Shown here piece by piece: positions 30,715 to 38,944 of a stretch of 64,000 nucleotides of DNA. Position 1 is the first letter of the stretch. Every line of letters begins with the position of its first letter. The notes under the pieces were generated by a model, which saw only the letters and a program-made list of their open reading frames with translations, was not told the origin of the DNA and did no database searches. The stretch comes from Chloracidobacterium sp. (GTDB lineage: Bacteria; Acidobacteriota; Blastocatellia; Pyrinomonadales; Pyrinomonadaceae), in the NCBI GenBank assembly GCA_016720705.1, contig JADKKB010000007.1, forward strand, positions 2,277,485-2,341,484, written 5' to 3'. A program made the position numbers and the translations under genes.

Positions 30715-31667
30715 TTTGCTGATGAGCGTGATCTGGTGCGAGTGGGCTTGGGGTTGTCGGCCGCGGCCGATACGTCGCTTTCGGGTGCCTCACTGCCGTT
30801 CGACGCGGTGTCGAGATCTTGTTTTATACCGTCGAGAATACCGTTGATAAACTGGGTGGCCTCATAGGTCGAAAACCGTCGGGCGATCTCGAGAGCTTCA
30901 TTAATAACGACCGTGTGAGGCGTGTCGGTATAGAGAAATTCAAACACGGCCAAACGCAGAACATTTCGGTCAACGATCGCCATTCGCTCGATGCGCCAGT
31001 GCTCGGCACGCGTTCGGATGCGGTCATCGATCGCTTCCAGGTTGTCGATCGTTCCTAATGCCAATTTGTCGGCAAAGGTTCGTGCAGGCGTAACTGCCAC
31101 GATCATTTCGTCGATCGACGGCAGCGTTTTAGCAGAAAGGCCGTTTAGAACTATTTCGACCTTAGCGGAAAGATCCTTGATCTCACGGTGTTCATCCTTG
31201 AAGAAATTGGTTCTGTCCAATGTCTCAATATGAGTAAAATCGATGACAAGTCGTTCAAAGTTGGTTCTGATGTTTTCAACGACCACCTTTACGTCTTCCG
31301 AATCCGGCGCGTCGTTATTGGCGATCGAGTCCCGAAGCTTGCCGTAAGTCTTTCGCAAAAGGCTGTTCAGATTGTCCAGATATTTGAGTTTTGTTGCCCG
31401 TGAGCTCTCGCGATCAAGATTGTCCGCACGCCTGAGCAATATTCGGATCTGGTCAAACAGTTTTCCGAGATCGTCGGCACCGGTCGTGACCTTTCTGAGC
31501 AGGTCATTTGCACCTTTGTGAAATTGCTCCAACCCGAGCTCTGCCCAATAATCACCGGAGGTAAAGCGAACCTGCCGGACCAGATCATACGCAAATAGCA
31601 TATGCAGCGAACATTCGCGGGCTTTATGTCGGGTTCCCGAACTCTTTTCAACTTTTTCAAACGACAT
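30711..31667 (-). CDS. nusB: Transcription antitermination protein NusB with a large central insertion
   Basis: 318 residues against about 140 for usual NusB. The N-terminal 45 residues (RHKARECSLHMLFAYDLVRQ) and the C-terminal third (RIERMAIVDRNVLRLAVFEF, then VVINEALEIARRFSTYEATQ) match NusB. Between them about 150 residues (roughly 50-195) are helical, charged and unlike the family. A low-complexity Ser/Arg tail ends it. NusB binds boxA RNA with NusE in rRNA antitermination. It overlaps ribH by 11 bp, the common ribH-nusB pairing. Confidence 0.9.
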   Translation of the reverse strand: MSFEKVEKSSGTRHKARECSLHMLFAYDLVRQVRFTSGDYWAELGLEQFHKGANDLLRKVTTGADDLGKLFDQIRILLRRADNLDRESSRATKLKYLDNLNSLLRKTYGKLRDSIANNDAPDSEDVKVVVENIRTNFERLVIDFTHIETLDRTNFFKDEHREIKDLSAKVEIVLNGLSAKTLPSIDEMIVAVTPARTFADKLALGTIDNLEAIDDRIRTRAEHWRIERMAIVDRNVLRLAVFEFLYTDTPHTVVINEALEIARRFSTYEATQFINGILDGIKQDLDTASNGSEAPESDVSAAADNPKPTRTRSRSSAK

Positions 31668-32178
31668 TCGGAATCACCTTATCTTCGGTAGCAAACATCT
31701 GTTCGCGACCGGCAAACTCGCGGCTTAGTTCTGCCATCTCGATCGCCGAGAGGGCAGCTTCGTAACCTTTATTATCTTCTTTTTTGCCCGAACGAGCGAC
31801 CGCCTGTTCGGTATTGTCGGCTGTTATAACGCCAAAGAGAACCGGGATGCCTGTGTTGAGAGCGGCCTGCATAATGCCGGCTGCGGCCTGTCCGGCTACG
31901 TAATCAAAATGTGGTGTGTCGCCCCGAATGACCACCCCAAGAGCGATCACCGCGTCAAAGTCGCCTGATTCTGCGGCCATCTGACACGCCATCGGCAACT
32001 CAAAGGCTCCGGGCACCCAAAAAGTTTCAACGTCACCCATATCAGCTCCCGCGCCGCTGAGGGCCTCAATCGCCCCTTCGGCGAGCCTTGAGGTGAGTTC
32101 GTGATTCCATCGGCTGACGACTATCGCAAAGCGGCGGCCGGCGGCGGTGAATGGTGCTCGTTTAAGTTCCGTTTTCAA
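31657..32178 (-). CDS. ribH: 6,7-dimethyl-8-ribityllumazine synthase
   Basis: 173 residues, the usual length. Motifs include FAIVVSRWNHELTSRLAEGA, FWVPGAFELP, and GVVIRGDTPHFDYVAG with the catalytic His in the TPHFD stretch; GVITADNTEQA closes the active site. It condenses the ribityl pyrimidine with dihydroxybutanone phosphate in riboflavin synthesis and forms icosahedral or pentameric assemblies in other bacteria. First gene of the ribH-nusB-orf operon; no FMN riboswitch was recognised upstream. Confidence 0.95.
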   Translation of the reverse strand: MKTELKRAPFTAAGRRFAIVVSRWNHELTSRLAEGAIEALSGAGADMGDVETFWVPGAFELPMACQMAAESGDFDAVIALGVVIRGDTPHFDYVAGQAAAGIMQAALNTGIPVLFGVITADNTEQAVARSGKKEDNKGYEAALSAIEMAELSREFAGREQMFATEDKVIPNVV

Positions 32179-32300
32179 TTTGTGTTACCCAAATGCGACA
32201 ATTCCGCATACTAGAGTATAGAGAACGCTATACGAGATTGCCAAGATAGAACGCGGACTTTTGCTTTTAGCCCCGATTCACCGAATAATAGCCCAAGAAA

Positions 32301-33152
32301 ATGTCGCGCCACATCATCGAAACCGAAGAAACGCTGATCATCGAAACGCCCGAGCGTGTACCGCTCGAGTTTGCCCTGGCGTCGATCGGTAACCGATTCT
32401 TGGCGGTGGCTATCGATCATTTCATTCAATATTTATCGATTTTTATTGTCGCTTGGGTTCTGTTCGCTCTGGCCGGGATGAGTGCGAGCGATGTCGTCGA
32501 TTCACCGGACAAGATGTTCAGCGAGATGCCCAAGTGGACGATCGCGATCACAATACTCGGCCTTTTTCTGATATTTGCCGGTTATTTTATCTTTTTTGAG
32601 TGGTTGTTAAATGGCCAGACGCCGGGCAAAAAGCTTATGAAGCTTCGCGTGATCCGTGAGGATGGCCGCCCCATCACACTATGGGAGGCGATCGCCCGTA
32701 ACCTTTTGCGGATCGGCGATGCCGTGCCGGGCTTTATCATTCCGGTTTATTCGATCGGGCTGATCACGATCTTTTTGAGCAATCGCGATCAGCGCCTCGG
32801 TGATATCTTTGCCGGGACGGTCGTTATCCGCGAGCGTGCGGACGAAGCACCGACATTTGCACAGACATTCTCAAATCCGGTCAGCGATACGGCATTTAGC
32901 CGCGTGCAGAAACGACTGGAGTTTCAGGCCGACATCGACCTGGTGAGCGAAGTCGAGATCGAGGTTGTCGAGAGCTTTCTGCGCCGCCGCTGGGACCTCA
33001 CCGACAAGCAGCGTATCTGGATGGCGTGGCGTGTAGCACTGCCGCTGATGTATAAGCTCAAGCCGAATTACGACATCACTGAATTTACATACGAGGGATT
33101 TCTCGAGGAACTGCTCCACCGTTACCACGCAAGACGGAAATTTCTAAACTAG
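32301..33152 (+). CDS. RDD-family membrane protein
   Basis: 283 residues with an RDD domain (about 25-180) holding three or four transmembrane helices (HFIQYLSIFIVAWVLFALAG, ITILGLFLIFAGYFIFFEWL) and the typical loop GQTPGKKLMKLRVI followed by RDQRLGDIFAGTVVIR. A cytoplasmic C-terminal region of about 100 residues follows. It diverges from ribH. The RDD domain is found in many small membrane proteins of unsettled function. Confidence 0.88.
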   Translation: MSRHIIETEETLIIETPERVPLEFALASIGNRFLAVAIDHFIQYLSIFIVAWVLFALAGMSASDVVDSPDKMFSEMPKWTIAITILGLFLIFAGYFIFFEWLLNGQTPGKKLMKLRVIREDGRPITLWEAIARNLLRIGDAVPGFIIPVYSIGLITIFLSNRDQRLGDIFAGTVVIRERADEAPTFAQTFSNPVSDTAFSRVQKRLEFQADIDLVSEVEIEVVESFLRRRWDLTDKQRIWMAWRVALPLMYKLKPNYDITEFTYEGFLEELLHRYHARRKFLN

Positions 33153-33238
33153 AGTTTGGTTAATACCAGAGTTTTTGTAATAATTTTGCACGTCGTCCGT
33201 GTAAATCGATTTCCTGCCGCGGGTCGCTTAATACCAAC

Positions 33239-34198
33239 GTGAAACGAAATATTTTAATAACCGGTGGTGCCGGATTTATTGGCTCGCATCTGGTCGACCG
33301 TCTGCTCGCGGAAGGCGATTGGAAAATTACTGTCGTTGATGACTTTAACGGCTTTTACTCGCCGGACATCAAGCGGGCGAACATAGCTGAGCATCTTGGG
33401 CGTGCAAATTACCGAATGGTCGAGGCTGATATTCGCGATGCCGCCGCACTTGCGGAGGTTTTTTCCGAAAGTGTGTTTGACGTCATCGTTCACCTCGCCG
33501 CGAGGGCGGGAGTGCGTCCGTCCCTGGCCGAACCTAAGCTGTATGCCGAGACCAATATAAACGGTACGCTCAACCTGCTGGAACTCGCTCGTGTCCACAG
33601 CGTAAAACAATTTGTATTTGCTTCGTCGTCGAGCGTTTACGGCATCAATTGCAAAATGCCGTTTGCAGAGGACGACCGAATTCATCAGCCTATCTCGCCA
33701 TACGCCGCGACCAAGGCGGCGGGCGAATTGCTCTGTCATACGTATTCACATTTGCACGATATACGAACTGTCTGCCTCCGGTTTTTTACCGTATATGGTG
33801 CACGGCAACGCCCTGACCTCGCGATCCATAAATTTGCCAAGCTGATCTCTGACGGCAGGCCGATCCAGATGTTTGGCGATGGCACCACACGGCGTGATTA
33901 CACATATATCGACGACATCATACAGGGCGTCCGGGCGTCGATCGACTATGACGCCTCGATGCACGAAGTCTTTAACCTCGGCGAATCGCAAACTATTGAG
34001 CTGAAGGAACTTATTGCGTTAATTGAAAGGGCACTCGACACCAAGGCCGTCATCGACCATCAGCCAATGCAGCCCGGCGACGTGCCCTGTACATACGCCG
34101 ATATTTCAAAAGCCCGTGAACTGCTCGCCTACAACCCAACGACCAAGATCGCCGACGGCATACCAAAATTTGTTGAATGGTTTTGTGGGACGAAATAG
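33239..34198 (+). CDS. NAD-dependent nucleotide-sugar epimerase
   Basis: 319 residues from a GTG start that yields MKRNILITGGAGFIGSHLVD; a poor ribosome-binding site precedes it. The extended SDR motifs are all present: GGAGFIGSH for NAD, SSSSVYG with the catalytic Ser/Thr, and YAATK (SPYAATKAAGELL). Residues such as FTVYGARQRPDLAI are typical of UDP-glucuronate 4-epimerases and UDP-glucose 4-epimerase-like enzymes. The precise sugar is not decided by sequence. Surface polysaccharide synthesis is likely, consistent with wecB and wecC in the window. Confidence 0.92.
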   Translation: MKRNILITGGAGFIGSHLVDRLLAEGDWKITVVDDFNGFYSPDIKRANIAEHLGRANYRMVEADIRDAAALAEVFSESVFDVIVHLAARAGVRPSLAEPKLYAETNINGTLNLLELARVHSVKQFVFASSSSVYGINCKMPFAEDDRIHQPISPYAATKAAGELLCHTYSHLHDIRTVCLRFFTVYGARQRPDLAIHKFAKLISDGRPIQMFGDGTTRRDYTYIDDIIQGVRASIDYDASMHEVFNLGESQTIELKELIALIERALDTKAVIDHQPMQPGDVPCTYADISKARELLAYNPTTKIADGIPKFVEWFCGTK

Positions 34199-34339
34199 CA
34201 AGATCTGTATTTGGGTCGACGTATAGCTGACTACATTCAGTGTCGGTCCTCAACGATCTTTGAAGTTTACTGTCGGAAATGTGCAACATCAATCGCCTGC
34301 AACTCAGAACACGTGCCGGTCGTGGCTGGCCGCAACTTG

Positions 34340-34831
34340 CTAACTCCATCCAAAAACTCGCTTCATCGAGGGCAACAGCCAGTGGGTAGCAACAACGCTG
34401 TGAAAAAACTGTTCGTGCTCTACCTCAACCCGTGCCATATCGAGGAGGTCAGCGACGCAATCGTCCATTCCTAATTCATCCGCAAATTTTGCGGCGTCCT
34501 CGTACTCGACCGAGTTCTGGCTTTCGAGACGGCCGGCGAAATACATCGGCATAAACCACCCCGAGAGGAAGCAGGTCGCTCCAAGCGTGCGGCCGATCGT
34601 CCAGAATATCTTTTCTCGTAAAGGTCTTGGGTTGGCACCGAGCTTATCAAGCCATTCGGCAACACGTCCGCGATGATCCCATTCCTCGGCCTCGATCTCA
34701 CGAATGCGGTCTTTCTCGCGCGAGTCCTTCAGCGATTTCCAATGCCCGCGATATGCATATGCTGCCGCACACTCACCGGCGTGAGCGTTTTGCAGAATGC
34801 GGATAAGGCTCGCTCGAGCATTTACCGGCAT
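34340..34831 (-). CDS. COQ7-like ferritin-family di-iron hydroxylase
   Basis: 163 residues. The four-helix di-iron pattern is present: HAGECAAAYAYRGHW, EAEEWDHRGRVAEWL, and VEVEHEQFFHSVV at the C-terminal end. This fits the demethoxyubiquinone hydroxylase (COQ7) family. However, the organism appears to use menaquinone made by the futalosine route (mqnE in this window), so the substrate may differ from demethoxyubiquinone. The start shares one base with the stop of the upstream pentapeptide gene (TAATG), so the two form a coupled pair. Confidence 0.82.
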   Translation of the reverse strand: MPVNARASLIRILQNAHAGECAAAYAYRGHWKSLKDSREKDRIREIEAEEWDHRGRVAEWLDKLGANPRPLREKIFWTIGRTLGATCFLSGWFMPMYFAGRLESQNSVEYEDAAKFADELGMDDCVADLLDMARVEVEHEQFFHSVVATHWLLPSMKRVFGWS

Positions 34832-35130
34832 TATTGGTTCGCGGCGGGCGAAACCGTCTTGTCGTAAGCGGCAAGCAGATCAGTCACAAGAATGCCGTTG
34901 ATCGTCATACCGTCGATGTTGGTGTCGTCGATCGAAACGTTGCTGAGATCGGCGTTTGCGATCTTTGAGTTTGCAAAAGATACGTCTGCGAAATCAACAT
35001 TTTGCATATTCACATCACTGAAATGCGACCCGCTGAGATCGACATCATTAAATGTTGCTCCAGCAAGAGAAACGTCCGCAAAAGTGGCTCTCTCGAGCGA
35101 GGTGTGTTCGAATTTCGGTGTTTCTGACAT
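34831..35130 (-). CDS. Small pentapeptide-repeat protein
   Basis: 99 residues with a run of A(D/N)LxX-type pentapeptides from about residue 8 to 75: FADVS, LAGAT, FNDVD, LSGSH, FSDVN, MQNVD, FADVS, FANSK, IANAD, LSNVS, IDDTN, IDGMT. These form a right-handed quadrilateral beta helix of about three coils. Pentapeptide proteins can shield DNA gyrase, but this one is too short and general for a firm function. It precedes and is coupled to the COQ7-like gene. Confidence 0.85.
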   Translation of the reverse strand: MSETPKFEHTSLERATFADVSLAGATFNDVDLSGSHFSDVNMQNVDFADVSFANSKIANADLSNVSIDDTNIDGMTINGILVTDLLAAYDKTVSPAANQ

Positions 35131-35184
35131 ATTTGGTCCTCCGGGTTGCCCAAGCCAAAATGGATGGCCGCTCGGACAAGCGTC

Positions 35185-35589
35185 TCAGACACTCTTGTTT
35201 TTTTCGTCAAAGATCATCGGTTCCCACAATTCGATCTTGTTGCCGTCCGGGTCCATGATCCAGGCAAATTTACCGTTTTCGTGGGATTCGGGGCCTTGGA
35301 TGATCTCGATACCGCCGCTTGTGAGTTGCTCGATCATTTCGTCCATATTATCGACGCGGTAGTTGATCATAAACGAAGATTCACTCGGAGCAAACCATTT
35401 GGTGTCATTTGCCGCGGTGCTCCAGACAGTAAGGCCGCCGTCCTCGGCGGTGTCGTCCGCCCATCTGAGGATTGTACCGCCCCAACTCTCCATCGGCATC
35501 CCGAGGTGTTTGTTGTACCACTCCGCAAGTGCCTTATTGTCGTCCTTTCCCTTAAAAAACACGCCACCAATCCCTGTGATCTTTGCCAT
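35185..35589 (-). CDS. VOC-family (glyoxalase/bleomycin-resistance fold) protein
   Basis: 134 residues with the paired beta-alpha-beta-beta-beta units of the VOC fold: ITGIGGVFFKGKDDNKALAE at the start, FMINYRVDNMDEMIEQLTSG in the second half, then KFAWIMDPDGNKIELWEPM, which has the common Glu metal ligand. Substrate not predictable. Confidence 0.87.
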   Translation of the reverse strand: MAKITGIGGVFFKGKDDNKALAEWYNKHLGMPMESWGGTILRWADDTAEDGGLTVWSTAANDTKWFAPSESSFMINYRVDNMDEMIEQLTSGGIEIIQGPESHENGKFAWIMDPDGNKIELWEPMIFDEKNKSV

Positions 35590-35646
35590 AAATTTTCACC
35601 TTATGTCTATATTAACGTCTAAATAAATGTGGGTGCCCGCCTTGAA

Positions 35647-36246
35647 CTAAGGTTTTCGTATCTTTGGCGGACGTACAGGGTTCAAGTCATCGATCGTGAT
35701 TTCTCTTTCCGTATTGTCTACAAAATTAACGGAGATCTGATCGATCTCTGCTTTGTGAAGAGCGTCGATCAGCTTTTCAAGATCCTCGACATAGATATTT
35801 TCTTTGTTGTAAAAAGCTATGTCGGCTTCGCTTGCCGGTATATTTACTCGTTTATCGACTTCATTTTTCCCTTCTAGAAAGACTCCTTGGTCCGCACGCA
35901 TTTTGAATATTGAGCGAAGCTGCGTAACTAGTTCACTGACTCCTTGTTTAGCCTCGCTATTCAGCGTGGCCATCAAAGGCGACTTGCCGTCCGCTCCGCT
36001 TCCAACGACCTTTATCGACAAAAATAGCGGGTTTGGCTTTTCATTATCAGAAAGTTTTTCGACAAATTGCACATTCTTTCCGGTAAGATTTGTTTTCAAA
36101 ATTTCTTTGGTAATTTTCGTAGTTTTCGAAACGGTCGCTTTTGGCTGAGCATTTTTCGAATCAGGCTGTGCTGACGCGCAGCCAAAGCCAAATGCAATGA
36201 TGGTTATCAAAAGCAGAAAAATTGTTACAAAGTTTCGATTTTTCAT
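35647..36246 (-). CDS. Hypothetical lipoprotein with ExbD-like C-terminal domain
   Basis: 199 residues. A lipoprotein signal ends at FGFGC (LLLITIIAFGFGCAS). The mature region (about 70-190) loosely resembles the periplasmic domain of ExbD/TolR: short alternating strand-helix units ending VEDLEKLIDALHKAEIDQIS. The resemblance is weak and no exbB lies nearby. Its upstream flank carries a decayed copy of the alpha/beta hydrolase 3' end. Confidence 0.6.
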   Translation of the reverse strand: MKNRNFVTIFLLLITIIAFGFGCASAQPDSKNAQPKATVSKTTKITKEILKTNLTGKNVQFVEKLSDNEKPNPLFLSIKVVGSGADGKSPLMATLNSEAKQGVSELVTQLRSIFKMRADQGVFLEGKNEVDKRVNIPASEADIAFYNKENIYVEDLEKLIDALHKAEIDQISVNFVDNTEREITIDDLNPVRPPKIRKP

Positions 36247-36395
36247 ATTTTTCCTTTTTGCTCTCGTCGTGGACTTCTACTGAGAAATGCAAACTACCTA
36301 ATAAAATGGGTCACCGCTGATAATACGGCAAACTCTGCGTATTATCAATGGTTTTTGTTATGTGAAATTTAGTGCGGACGGATCGCGGACCGCTA

Positions 36396-36512
36396 TTACA
36401 ATTGGGGCTTTGCGTCGAGAGAGTCGTTGACCACCGAGGCCATCGTTGACATTCGGTTCATCAGGGTGACGTGGGTTGTGTCGGGTGTGCTGGTGACTCT
36501 CGATGCTGAGCC
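36396..36512 (-). pseudogene. Remnant of the 3' end of an alpha/beta hydrolase gene
   Basis: The reverse strand reads PDTTHVTLMNRMSTMASVVN followed by DSLDAKPQL and a stop. It aligns with the C terminus of the intact hydrolase at 38945-39832, which has PNTTHVTLMNKMSVIVPMVT and then DFLDAKPPK. The similarity continues downstream: 36309-36360 resembles 38847-38899 (both contain GATAAT, then a TTTTTGTT run). So the gene's end and its flank were duplicated; no start or body remains. The rest of the 36247-36551 gap holds no gene. Confidence 0.8.
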
Positions 36513-36551
36513 TAATGGCTATACTCACAATTAAATTGTGCGTAATTCGAT

Positions 36552-37616
36552 CTATTTCAATCCCAACTTATCGCATGTTATTGACCTGGCACCCCATCCG
36601 TGATCGATCAATGTTTGACCGTAAGTTCCACCGCCGGCGTACTCCTGGTAAAGCCCGAAGGGTTCGTAGAAACAAGTAGCACTCTGGATATTGCGAACGA
36701 AGACGATGTAGGTCTGACTAAATTTTCGGTATTTTGGTATGCCCAGGTCATTTTTGGTGATCAGCCACGCCCCGGGCGACGCCGGGGCGGCATAGAACTT
36801 TACGACGTTCAGATTTGATCCGCCACCGCTAGAGAATGAATTTACGTACATACTCTTTAGGACAGGCTCAGTAAATCCGGGAGCTACCGGATTCGATCTC
36901 ATCGCCCACTCTTGAGGAAGCGGCTCATTTGCCCTTATAGCTCTCGCCGAACGATCAGCAAACTCGCTCACTAATCTTTCACCATTTACACTTATAGCCT
37001 TGTAATCACTCCCGCGAAATGTAAATGAAAATTCACCGCTGACCTTCGACCAAGACGATGCGGGCGTCGGATCTCCTCGAAAGTCAGCACCTCGAGCGCT
37101 GATCTGCACGCCCATTTTGTAGGTTCCTTCGTCGGCTTTTTGGAGAAAATCGTAGATCATTTGAGCCGGCTTATTTTCACCGTCGTAGATCACGGTCGCA
37201 GCTTTGTCCGGAGCAGGCAGCAGATCGAAATCGAGATAAGTCTTGTCGAGATCACTCTCGCTGACAACAACGTAATTAGGAAGATGACTCAATTTAGTTG
37301 ATGCCCCGTTCGCGAGATAATAGACGCTCAGCGGGACAGAATATCCGTCGATACCAGCAACAGGCGACCCTTTTTCAACCTTTTTCGGCGGGGCAGGATT
37401 AAGAACTGTTCGCACCGTTCCACTTTTGAGAACCAGCCGGGCGTAAATAAATTCATTTGACGAAAATGACGCTTTGCTCCCGGCGGTGCCGCCGCCGGCA
37501 AACGGCTGATCGGAGAAATAGACGGTGCCAAGCGAGTCCTGACGATTGGCGAGGGCGTTTGAAACGCCGAGAGATAGTATGAAAAGTGCTACGAAGGTCG
37601 TGACTAGTTTCTTCAT
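36552..37616 (-). CDS. Hypothetical secreted protein
   Basis: 354 residues with a signal peptide (MKKLVTTFVALFILSLGVSN, then ALA). The mature part is beta-rich and has no recognised domain; segments such as GSKASFSSNEFIYARLVLKS suggest an Ig-like or adhesin-type fold. Three Cys residues lie near the C terminus (SATCFYEPFG, SITCDK). It lies between the hydrolase remnant and the intact hydrolase gene, in the segment bounded by the duplicated hydrolase 3' ends. Confidence 0.72.
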   Translation of the reverse strand: MKKLVTTFVALFILSLGVSNALANRQDSLGTVYFSDQPFAGGGTAGSKASFSSNEFIYARLVLKSGTVRTVLNPAPPKKVEKGSPVAGIDGYSVPLSVYYLANGASTKLSHLPNYVVVSESDLDKTYLDFDLLPAPDKAATVIYDGENKPAQMIYDFLQKADEGTYKMGVQISARGADFRGDPTPASSWSKVSGEFSFTFRGSDYKAISVNGERLVSEFADRSARAIRANEPLPQEWAMRSNPVAPGFTEPVLKSMYVNSFSSGGGSNLNVVKFYAAPASPGAWLITKNDLGIPKYRKFSQTYIVFVRNIQSATCFYEPFGLYQEYAGGGTYGQTLIDHGWGARSITCDKLGLK

Positions 37617-37700
37617 TATTGATTTTTCCTATGTGTTCCTTGTTTTTGTCGTTCAGACGATACTACTCTCTTTTGTTTCTGTGGTACGGTTCCTAACTCG

Positions 37701-38099
37701 CTATTCGTCATGAGCTGTGTCCGGTCGGCGTTGGGCAACGTGCCAGAGGACACCGGAAGGGTCAATAACGTAGGCGATCCGTAATCCCCACGGCTGGTTC
37801 GCCGGTGGTTTAGGTTCGGTTACGCCGAACACCTTGGGCAGATCGAGTGACTCAATATGCACCCACCACGCGTCGAGATCATCGACCATAAGCTGCATCA
37901 TAAAGTTTTCCGCCCAGTCCTTCTGGAAATATTTCTGGAGAATGAAGCTGCTCGCACCGAGACGAAAGATCGCCACCTCGTCGCTATCCAGCACCATTGT
38001 AAATCCCAACGTTTCATAAAAGCGCTTGGACAGGTCAAAGTCTCTCGCCGGCACAAAAGGCCGGACGATCTCCGTTCCAGTTGGGACTGATTTATTCAT
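37701..38099 (-). CDS. VOC-family / bleomycin-resistance-type protein
   Basis: 132 residues with the VOC fold: VRPFVPARDFDLSKRFYETL at the start, then FTMVLDSDEVAIFRLGASSF, and RIAYVIDPSGVLWHVAQ in the last strand. It resembles bleomycin-resistance and other glyoxalase-superfamily proteins; resistance is not implied. A palindrome covers its ribosome-binding site. Confidence 0.85.
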   Translation of the reverse strand: MNKSVPTGTEIVRPFVPARDFDLSKRFYETLGFTMVLDSDEVAIFRLGASSFILQKYFQKDWAENFMMQLMVDDLDAWWVHIESLDLPKVFGVTEPKPPANQPWGLRIAYVIDPSGVLWHVAQRRPDTAHDE

Positions 38100-38114
38100 A
38101 GGAGTTCACTCCTA
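38099..38114 (-). promoter_or_regulatory. Palindrome over the ribosome-binding site of the VOC gene
   Basis: TAGGAG and CTCCTA flank a 4-nt loop directly before the ATG, so the AGGAG ribosome-binding site could be hidden in a hairpin whose arm touches the start codon. This may lower or control translation. Confidence 0.35.
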
Positions 38115-38153
38115 AGAGGTCTAACGACTGAAGTGACGTGAGGTGATGAGGCA

Positions 38154-38795
38154 TTATTTCCATGTCACAACATAGTCATATTTTACTCTTCCATTCCTAT
38201 AGGCCTTTAGCCAATTGGCTTTCACAATTCTGACAATTGGTCGTTCTTGTCCTAGATTTGTGTAATCGTCGGGACGAAAGTAGAAACCGTCTTTTATACA
38301 CGCACCTAATTCGCTTTCGCCTCTTGGACAATTCTTATCATTGTCATCTAAATTTTTGGAAATATGAATCAAGATATCAAGACAAACGTGACCGACGGGA
38401 ACTTTCGGGTAGGGTTTTCCCGAAACGTAGCCGCCGATAAATATTGCAGAAGTATCGCGTGTATCGTCTAAACATCCAATCAGAAGCGGAATTGCTTTAC
38501 CTTTTAAAGCAACAATATCTCGGACTTCTTTTCTAGGCGGAATAACTTCGCCACCATTTTGTTGGTACAATGCCAAAACCGTCGCATCGTGTGCTCCGTC
38601 TTCTCCATAAGTTACGAGTTCCGGTGCATTAACTAAAGCATCAATCAAATTTTCGGTTGAAGGAGTTGAAGTCTTCGCGGAACTCACAATAGGTGACTCA
38701 GAAGGCGCGGGACTAACAGTCTGGATTTGCATCTGCGACGTTGTAGAACAAGAAGCCAATGCTAGCAACGAAAAGGCTAAAAATAACGTTCTCAT
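38154..38795 (-). CDS. Hypothetical lipoprotein
   Basis: 213 residues with a lipoprotein signal (MRTLFLAFSLLALASC) and a Ser/Thr/Pro-rich linker. The mature domain includes VALKGKAIPLLIGCLDDTRD, a pattern seen in single HEAT-like repeats, and an IFIGGYVSGKPYPKVPVGHV stretch. Function unknown. AT-richer and codon-different from its neighbours in appearance, which suggests, but does not prove, acquisition. Confidence 0.72.
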   Translation of the reverse strand: MRTLFLAFSLLALASCSTTSQMQIQTVSPAPSESPIVSSAKTSTPSTENLIDALVNAPELVTYGEDGAHDATVLALYQQNGGEVIPPRKEVRDIVALKGKAIPLLIGCLDDTRDTSAIFIGGYVSGKPYPKVPVGHVCLDILIHISKNLDDNDKNCPRGESELGACIKDGFYFRPDDYTNLGQERPIVRIVKANWLKAYRNGRVKYDYVVTWK

Positions 38796-38944
38796 AATTC
38801 AAACTGTCAGAGTTCAATCGAAAGCATCGAACCACTAATTAACACTGGTAACCGTTGATAATACCGCAAAGTATGGGTACTATCAACTGCTTTTTGTTGC
38901 GATCCTCTGCTGAAATTGTATCGACGGTCAAATAGTAGAATGTC

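Noticed and set aside
31670..32290. FMN riboswitch upstream of ribH
   Set aside because: The leader is short and none of the conserved helices could be found.
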